The notes: generated by a model from the letters alone, not told the origin. A stretch of DNA of 64,000 nucleotides from Plastoroseomonas hellenica (GCF_018129085.1 NZ_JAAGBB010000013.1:1-64000), one strand, 5' to 3'; positions 34,500 through 43,379 are shown, counted from the stretch's first letter. Numbers and translations: made by a program.

Positions 34500-35726
34500 T
34501 TACCCGGGCTGCCGCGCCGCCAGCATCGGCCGCGCGCGCAGGCGCAGCACCAGCCAGGTGGCGATCGCGAGGTTCACCAGGTTCCAGCCGATGCCGTTGA
34601 CCACGGCCATCTGGTAGCTGGCCGTGGCGTCGAAGATGACGCCGGAGAGCCAGCCGCCCAGCGCCATGCCGGCCAAGGTCGCGGAGAGCACCAGGCTGAC
34701 CCTGAGCCCGGCCTCCGCCGGCGGGAAGAATTGCCGCGCCATGATCGCGTAGCTCAGCACGATGCCGCCCTGGAACAGGCCGAAGACGATGGAGAGGATG
34801 TAGAGCGAGCCGAGGCTGTCGAAGCGCAGGAACAGCGCCAGCGCCAGGCATTGCAGGGCGGAGCCCAGCAGCAGCGTGGCCGGTGCGCCGATGCGGTCGG
34901 CGATGACGCCGGAAATCAGGCGGCTGATCACGCCGAAGCCGAGCATGAGCGACAGCATTTCCGCCCCACGCGCCGGGCCGTAGCCGAGGTCGACACAATA
35001 GGCGACGATATGCACCTGCGGCATCGCCATGGCGACGCAGCAGGCGATGCCGGCGACCATCAGCAGCACCTGCAGCGCATTCGACGACAGCCCGAGCCGC
35101 GCCAGCCCGTCACCGGCCGCCATCGCCGCCTCGGCCGCCTGGATCGGGGGCGGGCGGCGCAGCGCGAGCATCAAGGGCAGCATGGTGACGACACAGAAGG
35201 CGCCGATGCCGATATGCGTCGCCCGCCAGCCGTGATCCGCCATCAGTTGCTGCAGGATCGGCGGCCAGACAGTGCCCGCGAAGTAGTTGCCGCTGGCGCA
35301 GAGCGCCACCGCGATGCCGCGCCGGCGGGTGAACCAGAGCGAGGTGTCGGCGACCAGCGGCCCGAACACCGCGCAACTCCCGAAACCGCCGACGAACACC
35401 GCATAGAGCACCGCGAATTGCCAGAGATCGCGGGCGAAGGCGGTGGCGACATAGCCGATGCCGAGCGCGAGCGTGCCGATCAGCACCGGCAGGATCACGC
35501 CGAAGCGATCAGCCAGCCTGCCCATCAGCACGCCGCCCATCATGAAAGCCAGCATGGTCAGGGTATAGGGCAGGGAGGCGCCGGCCCGCGCCACGTCGAA
35601 CTCGGCCTGCACCGCCGGCAGCGCGACGACGATGGACCACAGCCCGACGCCGCCGATGGTCGACAGCAGCACCGCCGCCAGCAGGCGCCACCAGGCATAG
35701 GTGGAATCGACCGTGCTTGCCGTCAT
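34500..35726 (-). CDS. MFS transporter
   Basis: 408-residue major facilitator with about 12 membrane spans. The first begins AWWRLLAAVLLSTIGGVGLW, and the loop 2-3 motif is GVLMGRLADRFGVILPVLIG (the G-x-L-x-D-R-x-G type). The middle region includes VLLMVAGIACCVAMAMPQVH. The pattern is close to the monocarboxylate/oxalate-formate antiporter type with FGLFQGGIVLSYAIMARQFF. Its ATG overlaps the stop of a truncated acyl-CoA dehydrogenase remnant by 4 bp, so it once followed that gene in an operon. Confidence 0.9.
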   Translation of the reverse strand: MTASTVDSTYAWWRLLAAVLLSTIGGVGLWSIVVALPAVQAEFDVARAGASLPYTLTMLAFMMGGVLMGRLADRFGVILPVLIGTLALGIGYVATAFARDLWQFAVLYAVFVGGFGSCAVFGPLVADTSLWFTRRRGIAVALCASGNYFAGTVWPPILQQLMADHGWRATHIGIGAFCVVTMLPLMLALRRPPPIQAAEAAMAAGDGLARLGLSSNALQVLLMVAGIACCVAMAMPQVHIVAYCVDLGYGPARGAEMLSLMLGFGVISRLISGVIADRIGAPATLLLGSALQCLALALFLRFDSLGSLYILSIVFGLFQGGIVLSYAIMARQFFPPAEAGLRVSLVLSATLAGMALGGWLSGVIFDATASYQMAVVNGIGWNLVNLAIATWLVLRLRARPMLAARQPG

Positions 35727-35869
35727 TCGGATGGGCCGCGGTTCATGGAGCCGTCGCGGGTATGCGGCAGCTTCCAGCCCAGGGTTTTCGATGCGACCTG
35801 GCTGCGCAGGACTTGTGCCGTGCCGCCGCCGATCGTGAACATGCGGAGCTCCCGCGCCCTACGCTCCAT
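35723..35869 (-). pseudogene. C-terminal remnant of an acyl-CoA dehydrogenase
   Basis: About 48 codons ending in a TGA that overlaps the MFS start. The translated piece has ELRMFTIGGGTAQVLRSQVA and then SKTLGWKLPHTRDG, the closing helix pattern of acyl-CoA dehydrogenases (the family form is RxFTIGGGT followed by a ILGxKLP-type tail). The rest of the gene, at least 300 residues, is absent: the FAD dehydrogenase stop lies only 35 bp upstream. A deletion or exchange therefore removed the body of the gene. Confidence 0.8.
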
Positions 35870-35903
35870 CGCTTCCCCCCCGGTGGTGTCGCTGGATCGT
35901 CGT

Positions 35904-37562
35904 TCAGCGAGCGTTCTTGTCCGCCCGGATGATCCCATCCGGACGCGATCCACTCCAGACACCGTGCGGCAGCCCTGCCATGTCGCGCGCGGCGATCAGC
36001 CCGAAGGTCATGCCGGAGGCGAGCGAATAGCCGGTCTGATAGCCTGCGCCGGTCTCGGTGCGGGCGGCGGCATTGCCGACGGCGTAGAGGCCGGGCATCG
36101 GGTGGCCACGCACGTGCAACACCCGGGCGCTGCTATCGGCCAGCAGCCCGGCGGAAGCGAGCGCGGTCGGATGCAGGCGGATGCCGAAGAAGGGCGCCTG
36201 CTCGATCGGGCCGAGCGTTGCCGCCGGGCCCAGCCTGGCCAGGCCCCAGGGCGTCTCGCCGCGGTGGTGCTCGCTGTCCCGGCCCCGGCCGGCATCGGCG
36301 TTGAAGCGCCGCGCCGTCGCCTCCAGCCCTTCGGCGTCGATGCCGAGCTGCGCCGCCAGATCCGCCAGCGAGGAGGCACGGCACACCCAGGGCGGGATCG
36401 GCGCACCGGGTGGGCGGCCCGCGAAGGATTGCCGTGCGCCATACTGCGCGTCGAAGATCAGGAAGCAGGGCAGGTTGGGCTGCTCGCCGCGCCGGACGTC
36501 GAAGGCGCGCAGATGCGGTGCCACGGCCTGGAAGAAGCTTTCATCGGCGAAGCGGCGGCCTTCGCGGTTCACCACCATCGTGTGCGGCGCCGTCAGCTCC
36601 GCCGTGCCGGACAGCCGGCACGGGGCGGTGCCGCCGGGCGCCTCGTCCGGGTTGCGGAAGCCCAGGAAGACGGAGAGGTTGTTGCCGACGACGTGCAGCG
36701 CGGCGCCGTGCTCCGTCGCCATCACCAACCCATCGCCGCGGAGGCTTTCGGGGAACATGGATTGCCAGCCCGGCAGCGCTTCGAACCGGTCCACCAGCGC
36801 GGGGTTGGATTCGTAGCCGCCGCAGGCCAGCACCACGCCACGCCTTGCGGCGAATTGTGCACCATCGGCGGTCACCACGCCGGTGACGCGTCCGGCGTCC
36901 ACCAGCAGCCGCGCCGCCGCCGCCTTCGTGCGGATGCCGACGCCGTGCCGCAGCGCGGCGGCGACGAGCCAGGTCATGAGGCCGGCGCCGGCGCCGCGCT
37001 GGCCGGGCCGCTCTCGTTCCACGGCCGCAGCCGCCTCCCAGGTGGCGACGTTGTTGGCGCCACCGAGGCGGACGGCCTCGCTGCCGCCCAGGCGATACAG
37101 CGGGCCCGCCGGCGTCGCGATACGGTCATGCCACTCGCCCAGCACCGCGGCGTCGAGCGGCGGCGTGTCCAGGATGCGCCCGCCGGCCATCGCTCCGGGC
37201 GCCAGCCCGTGGTGGTCGATGCGCGGGCTCAGCCGGAAGGGGATGCCGGCGGCTTCGAAGGCGCGCAGTGCCTCCGGCGCCATGGCCGCGAAAGCCTCCA
37301 TCCGCGCGGGGTCGGCGCCGCCGCCGGCGACATGCGCCAGATAGGCCCGCACCGCCTCCGGCGTATCGGCGCTGCCGGCTTCCGCGTGCAGGTGATTGCC
37401 GCCCACCCAGAGGAAGCCGCTCGAGATCGCGGTGCCGCCGCCGAGCTGCGGCGCCGCTTCCAGCACCAGGCAGTCCATGCCCAGCGCGCCGGCGGCGATC
37501 GCGGTGAAGAGGCCGGCGCAGCCCCCACCCAGCACGATGACGTCATGCGTGCCGCCGCTCAT
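35904..37562 (-). CDS. FAD-dependent fumarate reductase/ketosteroid-dehydrogenase-like flavoprotein
   Basis: 552-residue flavoprotein of the FAD-binding 2 family. The dinucleotide fold is HDVIVLGGGCAGLFTAIAAG at the N-terminus, followed by EAAPQLGGGTAISSGFLWVG. A capping domain then leads to GVVLACGGYESNPALVDRF, and the C-terminal FAD contact is PGLYAVGNAAARTETGAGYQ. It lacks a heme domain. It likely oxidises or reduces a C=C bond in an acid or steroid-like compound. It follows a TctC gene with a 4-bp overlap. Confidence 0.9.
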   Translation of the reverse strand: MSGGTHDVIVLGGGCAGLFTAIAAGALGMDCLVLEAAPQLGGGTAISSGFLWVGGNHLHAEAGSADTPEAVRAYLAHVAGGGADPARMEAFAAMAPEALRAFEAAGIPFRLSPRIDHHGLAPGAMAGGRILDTPPLDAAVLGEWHDRIATPAGPLYRLGGSEAVRLGGANNVATWEAAAAVERERPGQRGAGAGLMTWLVAAALRHGVGIRTKAAAARLLVDAGRVTGVVTADGAQFAARRGVVLACGGYESNPALVDRFEALPGWQSMFPESLRGDGLVMATEHGAALHVVGNNLSVFLGFRNPDEAPGGTAPCRLSGTAELTAPHTMVVNREGRRFADESFFQAVAPHLRAFDVRRGEQPNLPCFLIFDAQYGARQSFAGRPPGAPIPPWVCRASSLADLAAQLGIDAEGLEATARRFNADAGRGRDSEHHRGETPWGLARLGPAATLGPIEQAPFFGIRLHPTALASAGLLADSSARVLHVRGHPMPGLYAVGNAAARTETGAGYQTGYSLASGMTFGLIAARDMAGLPHGVWSGSRPDGIIRADKNAR

Positions 37563-38527
37563 TGCGGGCGGATGCCCGCCAGCGCCACCACCTGGCGCCA
37601 GCGCTGGGTGTCCTCCGCCAGCAGCCGCTCGGCCTCGGCCGGGGGCATGCCGCCGGGCAGGCTGGCGATGCTGGCGAGGAAGGCGACCATGTCGGGCGCC
37701 GCCAGCGCCTTCGCGGCTTCGGCATGCAGGCGCTCGACGATCGGCATCGGCGTGGCGCGCGGCACGGCGAGGCCCGACCAATGCATGATGGCGTAGTCTG
37801 GCAGGCCGGCCTCGGCGAAGGTCGGCACCTCCGGCAGCGCCGCCAGCCGACCGGGGCCGCTGATGGCGAGCGGCCGCAGCACGGCCGCCGAGCCGCCCAT
37901 CATTGCCGCGCTGGGGGAGGCAAAGACCGTGTCCACCTGCCCGGCCATCAGCGCGCTCACGGCTTCGCCACCGCCGCGATAGGGCACATGGAGCAGCCGC
38001 ACCCCGGCCGCGAGCTCGTAGGCGACCGTCGCGAACTGCACGGAGCTGCCGACGCCGCCGCTGCCATAGGTGAGGGCCTCCGGCCGGCGCCGCGCGGCCT
38101 CCGTCAGGTCCCGCAGCGTTGTGTAGGGGGCGTCGCGCCGCACGGCCGCCACCACCGGGGTGAAGGCGCTGATGGTGATGAGGCGGAAGGCTTCGGTATG
38201 ATTGAAAGGGAGGCCGTTCACCAGGAAGGGCATCATGCCATAGGTGCTGTCGAGCGCGAGCAGCGTGTGGCCATCCGGCACGGCGCGCGCCACCTCGGCC
38301 GCGCCGATGCTGCCGGAGGCGCCGGATCGGTTCTCGACGAAGACGGTCTGGCCCAGGGCCTCCGTCAACTTCTGCGCCAGCCGCCGCGCGATGGTGTCGA
38401 TCGCACCGGTCGGCGCCCAGGCCACCACCAGGCGCAGCGGTCGCGACGGGAAGCCGGGCTGGGCCGAGGCGGTGCCGGCCGTGGCCACGGCAGTCGCGGC
38501 CAGCAGGCCGCGGCGCGGGATGCGCAT
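37559..38527 (-). CDS. Bug/TctC family periplasmic binding protein
   Basis: 322-residue TTT receptor with the twin-Arg signal peptide MRIPRRGLLAATAVATAGTA, then SAQ. The start at 38527 has GAGG in position, while the ATG at 38542 does not. The first clamp motif is unusual: AWAPTGAIDTIARRL, with Thr-Gly where the family has Gly-Gly. The second, VENRSGASGSIGAAEVARA, is normal. It overlaps the FAD dehydrogenase start by 4 bp, so its ligand is probably that enzyme's substrate. Confidence 0.92.
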   Translation of the reverse strand: MRIPRRGLLAATAVATAGTASAQPGFPSRPLRLVVAWAPTGAIDTIARRLAQKLTEALGQTVFVENRSGASGSIGAAEVARAVPDGHTLLALDSTYGMMPFLVNGLPFNHTEAFRLITISAFTPVVAAVRRDAPYTTLRDLTEAARRRPEALTYGSGGVGSSVQFATVAYELAAGVRLLHVPYRGGGEAVSALMAGQVDTVFASPSAAMMGGSAAVLRPLAISGPGRLAALPEVPTFAEAGLPDYAIMHWSGLAVPRATPMPIVERLHAEAAKALAAPDMVAFLASIASLPGGMPPAEAERLLAEDTQRWRQVVALAGIRPQ

Positions 38528-38669
38528 CGGAGGTTTCCTCATGTCTTGCTTGGCCGCAGCGACGCAAGGGCTGAAGCCTAACGCGGGATGGTGCGCGACG
38601 CCATGCATTGCCCCGACAGCCGAAACCACCGAGCATCGACCCAGGTGAGGCAGCGGCAGGAAGGGCCCG

Positions 38670-39104
38670 ATGACGACAATCCTGGTGATCCACGGCGCCG
38701 GCATGGACATGCGCGGCAAGACGCAGGTCGAGGTCTTCGGCCCGATGACGCTACCCGAATACGATGCGGCGATCCGCGGTTATGCGGAAGCGCTCGACGT
38801 CGAGGTGGAGATCTTCCATTCCAATATCGAGGGCGAGGTGATCAATCGCCTGCACGCCGCCCACAACGCGCCCGGGATCGACGCCGCGATCATCAACCCG
38901 GCAGGCTTCACCCGCGGCTATCCGGCGCTGCTCGGCGCGCTCAACGCCATGCGCTTCCCGGTGATCGAGGTGCATATCTCCAATCCCGCGAAGCGCGGCC
39001 TGGTCTCCGAGGTCGCGGGGGCGAGCCGCGGCGCCGTCGCCGGCTTCGGCGTCGCGGGCTACAAGGTCGCGATGCAAGGCCTGCTCGAGATCCTGGGGAA
39101 ATAG
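38670..39104 (+). CDS. AroQ-like (type II dehydroquinase fold) protein without key catalytic residues
   Basis: 144-residue flavodoxin-like protein clearly related to type II 3-dehydroquinate dehydratase. ILVIHGAGMDMRGKTQVEVF matches the VINGPNL start, FHSNIEGEVINRLHAA matches the QSNxEGxLIDxIH helix, and VIEVHISN holds the conserved His102. But the catalytic Tyr is Phe23, the lid Arg is Thr18, and the His of the THTSV loop is Arg82. It is therefore unlikely to dehydrate dehydroquinate in the usual way. It is alone on its strand, divergent from the TctC gene. Confidence 0.82.
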   Translation: MTTILVIHGAGMDMRGKTQVEVFGPMTLPEYDAAIRGYAEALDVEVEIFHSNIEGEVINRLHAAHNAPGIDAAIINPAGFTRGYPALLGALNAMRFPVIEVHISNPAKRGLVSEVAGASRGAVAGFGVAGYKVAMQGLLEILGK

Positions 39105-39108
39105 CGCC

Positions 39109-40632
39109 TCAGCCGCGCGGCGGCAGCACCCAGCGTGTCTCCGGATCGATCGGCAGCATCGGCCGCTGCAGCTTCGTCCAGGCGAAGCGGGTGAGGATGG
39201 GGGAGGTGAGGCCGGGCGCGTCGACCTCGACGATCTGGTCGTGGCCGAAGAACTCGTCGAAGCCGCCGCGGAAATGCCCGCGCGACTTCACGACGACCGC
39301 GCGTGCGGCACCGATGTCGAGCCCGAGATGCTCGAAGAAGGCCGGATCGGCGCATTGGGCGCGGATCGAGACCACGACGACGGTGATGCCGCCGAGGCGG
39401 AGCGCCGCGGTCGGCCCGAGCGTCATCGCGGTGCCGCCATAGATCCCCCGCCGGCCGGTGACACGGCCATCGGACAGCGCGACCACCTCCGCCTCCGCCG
39501 CGAAGGGATGGCTGAAGGCATCATCGGCCGAGAGCGTGCCCTGCGGGCGGTTGAAGCGCGCTGTGAAGCGGGCGCCGCGGCCCAGGCGATGCGCCTCCTC
39601 CGCCAGCAGCGGGTCGTGGATGATGCCGACCAGGCACTCCGCGATGCCGGCCGCATGGAAGGCTTCCAGGATGAACATGGTATTGCCGCGGCCGCCGCCG
39701 CCGGGATTGTCCGCGACATCGGCGAAGGCCAGCGGCACCGCGCTCTGCCTCGCGCGCCGCACCGCTTCCTCGAGTGGCGTCAGCTTTGCCACGAAGCGGT
39801 CCCGCCGTTCCCAGGCGGCCAGCGCCAGCCGGTCCGCCAGCGCTTCCGCCGCATTCTGCTCGGTCGCCGTCACCACCACCGCCATGCCGTTGAACGGCGT
39901 ATCGCCATAGGCGAAGCCACCCATGACCGAGACGTTCAGGATGCGCGCATCCTCGGCGGCCCAGGCCTGGCCGAGATCGATCACCTCGGCATAGGGCCCC
40001 TGGGCGGTCAGCAGGGAGACGGTCGGCGCCACGATCGGCAACCGGCGCAGCGCGCGGTGGGCCTTGGTGCCGGTCAGCAGCCGGCGCAGGATCTGCGCGC
40101 TTTCCGCACCCCTCTCGCGCATGTCCAGATGCGGGTTGGTGCGGTAGCCGATGAAGGCGTCGCAGTCGCGGACCATGGCGTCGGAGACATTGCCGTGCAG
40201 GTCGTAGCTGCAGACCAGCGGCATGTCGGGGCCCAGCACCTCCCGCACCAGCGCCTGCAGCGCGCCTTCGGGGTCGTCCAGCTCGGTGGTCAGGCCGGCG
40301 CCGTGCAGCACGCAGTAGACGCCGTCGACGCGCCCGCGCAGCGCCTCCAGCCCGTCCTGCCAGATCGCCATCATGCGGGTGAAGGCGGCGTGTTCCACCG
40401 GCCCGTTCGGCTCCGCCATCGCCAGCAGGATGCCGTGCGGTTCCCAGGGGCCGGCGGCGTCCATGTCGGCGACGAAGCCCGGCATCTCGCCGAGCGCTTT
40501 GGGCGAGGCCGCGCGCGCATCCGTCACCACCTCCTGACCCATGACCCAGCAGCGCGTGTCAAAGTCGCGCTGCGTCGCCGGGGGTGCGAAGCGGTTGCAC
40601 TCGATCGAGAAGCCAAGCAGCGCGATGCGCAT
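39109..40632 (-). CDS. M81 family (MlrC-like) metallopeptidase
   Basis: 507-residue protein of the microcystinase C family. The start at 40632 gives MRIALLGFSIECNRFAPPAT. The metal region carries CSYDLHGNVSDAMVRDCDAF and YRTNPHLDMRERG. The C-terminal domain has FADVADNPGGGGRGNTMFIL, the DxADNPGGG motif, with Asn after the Gly where many members have Asp. These enzymes cleave small or linear peptides, though most soil members have unknown substrates. It is convergent with the AroQ-like gene, 4 bp apart. Confidence 0.92.
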   Translation of the reverse strand: MRIALLGFSIECNRFAPPATQRDFDTRCWVMGQEVVTDARAASPKALGEMPGFVADMDAAGPWEPHGILLAMAEPNGPVEHAAFTRMMAIWQDGLEALRGRVDGVYCVLHGAGLTTELDDPEGALQALVREVLGPDMPLVCSYDLHGNVSDAMVRDCDAFIGYRTNPHLDMRERGAESAQILRRLLTGTKAHRALRRLPIVAPTVSLLTAQGPYAEVIDLGQAWAAEDARILNVSVMGGFAYGDTPFNGMAVVVTATEQNAAEALADRLALAAWERRDRFVAKLTPLEEAVRRARQSAVPLAFADVADNPGGGGRGNTMFILEAFHAAGIAECLVGIIHDPLLAEEAHRLGRGARFTARFNRPQGTLSADDAFSHPFAAEAEVVALSDGRVTGRRGIYGGTAMTLGPTAALRLGGITVVVVSIRAQCADPAFFEHLGLDIGAARAVVVKSRGHFRGGFDEFFGHDQIVEVDAPGLTSPILTRFAWTKLQRPMLPIDPETRWVLPPRG

Positions 40633-40690
40633 CGGACCGGGATCTCCAGCAGCTCTCCGGTCACAGTATCCCACTGAAAGAGAATCTGCT

Positions 40691-41968
40691 CTAGCGCAGC
40701 CAGCGCAATGGCGCCGTCACCAGCTCCGGCCACAGCACCAGCAGCGCCAGCACGACAAGCTGCGAGATCAGGAAGGGCGTGACCGCGCGGGTGACGCGGC
40801 CGAGATCGACACCGGCGACCGCGGAGGCCACGTTCAGCACCGTGCCGACCGGCGGGGTGATCAGGCCGATCGCGTTGTTCATGATGAAGAGCACGCCGAA
40901 ATAGACCGGGTCGATCCCGGCCTCCCGCACCATCGGCATCAGGACCGGCGTCAGAATCAGGATGGTCGGGATGAAGTCGAGCGCAGTGCCGACCACCACC
41001 ACCAGCACCATCATCGCCGCCATCAGCAGGGCCGGGTGGCCGGTGAAGGGTTCCAGCAGCGGCCGGATCTGGCCCGGCACATCGGCGATGGTGATGAAAT
41101 AGGCGGTGACCGAGGCAGCCGCCACCAGGAACATCACGGCGGCGCTGGTGCGAAGCGCGGAGAGCAGCACGCCGGGCAGCATGGCGAAGGTGAGCTCGCG
41201 ATAGCCGAACATGCCGACCAGGATGGCATAGACCGCCGCGACGACGCCGGCCTCGGTCGGCGTGAAGAGGCCGAACTTCATCCCGAGCACGATCAGCGCC
41301 GGCAGCCCGAGCGCGAGCAGCCCGTCGCGCAATGCCGCCAAAGTCTCCCGCCAGCTCGCGCGCGGCATTGGCTGCACATCCTCTCGGCGCGCCACCAGCC
41401 ACCAGGTGGCGGCAAGGGCCGTCCCCATCAGCAGGCCCGGCACGATGCCGGCAAGAAAGAGCGAGGTGATCGAGACATTGGCGGCGACGCCGAAGACGAT
41501 GAAGCCGATGGAAGGCGGGATCACCGGGCCGATGGTGCCGCCCGCGGCCATCAGGCTGGCGGCGCGGCCGACGTCATAGCCCGCGCGCCGCATCATCGGC
41601 ACCAACACCGCCGCGAGCGCCGCGGTATCCGCGACCGCTGAGCCGGAGAGTGAGGAGAGCAGAATGGCGGCGATGACCGCGACATAGCCGAGGCCGCCGC
41701 GCACATGGCCGACGAGCGCCAGCGCGAAGCCGACCAGCCGCCGCGACAGGCCGCCGGCGGTCATCGCCTCCCCGGCCAGCAGGAAGAAGGGAATGGCGAG
41801 CAGGGCGAAGCTGTCCGCCGCGTTCAGCATCTGCAGCGCCATGGCCTGGGGATCCAAGGCATCGAGCTGCCACATCATGGCAAGCGCCGAGACCAGCAGG
41901 GCGAAGGCGATCGGCATGCCGAGCGCCATGGCGCCGAGCAGCGCGCCGATGAAGAGCAGCACCGTCAT
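40691..41968 (-). CDS. dctM: TRAP transporter large permease (DctM)
   Basis: 425-residue 12-span ion-coupled permease of a tripartite ATP-independent periplasmic transporter. Features are VLLFIGALLGAMALGMPIAF at the start, AIPFFLLAGEAMTAGGLSRR, GSAVADTAALAAVLVPMMRR with the typical helix-break motif, GTIGPVIPPSIGFIVFG and IGLITPPVGTVLNVASAVAG. It is the last gene of the TRAP operon and overlaps dctQ by 4 bp. Its stop lies in the word ATCTGCTCTAG that is also seen at 16197. Confidence 0.95.
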   Translation of the reverse strand: MTVLLFIGALLGAMALGMPIAFALLVSALAMMWQLDALDPQAMALQMLNAADSFALLAIPFFLLAGEAMTAGGLSRRLVGFALALVGHVRGGLGYVAVIAAILLSSLSGSAVADTAALAAVLVPMMRRAGYDVGRAASLMAAGGTIGPVIPPSIGFIVFGVAANVSITSLFLAGIVPGLLMGTALAATWWLVARREDVQPMPRASWRETLAALRDGLLALGLPALIVLGMKFGLFTPTEAGVVAAVYAILVGMFGYRELTFAMLPGVLLSALRTSAAVMFLVAAASVTAYFITIADVPGQIRPLLEPFTGHPALLMAAMMVLVVVVGTALDFIPTILILTPVLMPMVREAGIDPVYFGVLFIMNNAIGLITPPVGTVLNVASAVAGVDLGRVTRAVTPFLISQLVVLALLVLWPELVTAPLRWLR

Positions 41969-42474
41969 GCGCCGGGATCCTGGGTCTCGGGGGATGGCTC
42001 GGGTGGATCCCGGCCGCGGAGTGCCGCGACCAGGTCGGCGGCGATCAGCACGAGGAGACCCGCGGCCGACACGACAGCCGCAGCATAGGCCCAGCCGAGC
42101 GGCAAGCCGGAGACCGGCGCCGCATTGCCGAGGTTCAGCAGCGTCTGGCTCCAGGCGCCGCTGAGGAAGACCACGCAGCAGGCGAGCATCAGCAGGTCCG
42201 AGAGGATGCGGCAGGCCTGCCGCCCGGCGCGCGGCAGAGCGCGGACCAACAGGTCGAAGCCGAGATGCCCGCCCCGCCGCATCACCACTACGGCGCCGGC
42301 GAAGGTGATCCAGACGAAGAGGAAGCGCGACAGCTCCTCGGAGACGGTGATGCCGGAATCGAAGGCGTAGCGCAGCACCACATTGCCAAAGACCATGATC
42401 ACCATGGCGGCGAGGGCGAGCGCCAGCATCCACTCGACGCCGCGCAGCACGAGATCGGCTGCGCGTCCGATCAT
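41965..42474 (-). CDS. dctQ: TRAP transporter small permease (DctQ)
   Basis: 169-residue four-span membrane protein. Spans include GVEWMLALALAAMVIMVFGN and FLFVWITFAGAVVVMRRGGH, followed by LGFDLLVRALP, the typical DctQ pattern. It forms the membrane complex with DctM; both junctions of the gene are 4-bp ATGA overlaps. The C-terminus ends in an acidic, Pro-rich tail. Confidence 0.93.
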   Translation of the reverse strand: MIGRAADLVLRGVEWMLALALAAMVIMVFGNVVLRYAFDSGITVSEELSRFLFVWITFAGAVVVMRRGGHLGFDLLVRALPRAGRQACRILSDLLMLACCVVFLSGAWSQTLLNLGNAAPVSGLPLGWAYAAAVVSAAGLLVLIAADLVAALRGRDPPEPSPETQDPGA

Positions 42475-43379
42475 GGCGCCGGCAGCCGATAGGTCTCGGC
42501 CGCAGTGCCGGACAGGATGCGCCGCTGCGCGGCCTCCGGCAGATCGGCGATGATGATGCGCATGCCGTCCATGATCGCGTCATAGCTGGCGATCAGCCCG
42601 TCCACGGGAAAGTTGCTGGCGACCATGCAGCGCTCCGCGCCGAACAGGCGGACCGCCTCCAGCACGACCGGCGCCTGCAGCGCCGCCATCCAGAGCCGGC
42701 CCGGCACGCAGCAGCCCGACAGCTTCACCAGGACGTTCGGCGCGTCCGAAAGGCGCGCCATGGCGTCGCGCCAGCCGGTCAGGCCTTCGGCGCTGCGATC
42801 GGCGGGCAAGCCGAGATGGTTCAGGATGATGCGCGTGGCGGGAAAATCCCGCGCCAGCGCCAGCGCATCGCCGAGATGCCACCAGGGTGTCTGCAGCTCG
42901 AAATGTAGGCCGCTTTCGGCCAGCCAGCGATAGCCGGCGCGCCAGGTGGGGCAGCGCATCGAGCCCGGGATGCGGTGCCCGGCGTCGTAGTCCTGCGGCC
43001 GTGCGACGCCCTTCGGCTTGTGGCGCAGGCTGCGCACCAGGGGCATCGCCGCCTGAGCCTGGATGATCGCCGCCGCATCCGCACGGTCGAGGAAGACGGC
43101 GCCTGCCATCGCATTCGGCAGACCCTCCCGTGCCGCGATGTCATGCACCCAGCGCGTCTCACGCAGCGGGTCGGCGGGATCGTGCTCGGCCTCCATATAG
43201 ACGCTGGCGATGAGGTTCTGCCGCGCCGCGTCGTGGCGGAGGTCCGATGGCATGTAGTTCCGCCGCAGCGCCCGGTAATCCCCATAGCGGAAAGGGATGG
43301 GCGGCTCGTCCTGCAGCCAGGGATAGCGGTTGGCGTCGAGATCCCAGATATGGTGGTGCGCGTCGATGAGCGGCAGCAT
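42471..43379 (-). CDS. Amidohydrolase family 2 (TIM-barrel lactonase-like) enzyme
   Basis: 302-residue TIM-barrel metal hydrolase of the amidohydrolase 2 group, close in type to L-fuconolactonase and 2-pyrone-4,6-dicarboxylate lactonase. The metal motif at the start is PLIDAHHHIWDLDANRYPWL. The middle has ATRIILNHLGLPADRS (His) and the end has CMVASNFPVDGLIASYD (Asp equivalent region). It lies in a TRAP operon with a cyclase, so a lactone or cyclic ester is a plausible substrate. Confidence 0.9.
   Translation of the reverse strand: MLPLIDAHHHIWDLDANRYPWLQDEPPIPFRYGDYRALRRNYMPSDLRHDAARQNLIASVYMEAEHDPADPLRETRWVHDIAAREGLPNAMAGAVFLDRADAAAIIQAQAAMPLVRSLRHKPKGVARPQDYDAGHRIPGSMRCPTWRAGYRWLAESGLHFELQTPWWHLGDALALARDFPATRIILNHLGLPADRSAEGLTGWRDAMARLSDAPNVLVKLSGCCVPGRLWMAALQAPVVLEAVRLFGAERCMVASNFPVDGLIASYDAIMDGMRIIIADLPEAAQRRILSGTAAETYRLPAP

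Noticed and set aside
34182-37796. Open plus-strand frame of about 1200 codons
   Set aside because: It is opposite the MFS, the dehydrogenase remnant, the FAD dehydrogenase and part of TctC, all with clear family motifs. The translation is rich in Arg, His, Gln and Gly with no domain. High third-position GC removes stops on the opposite strand.
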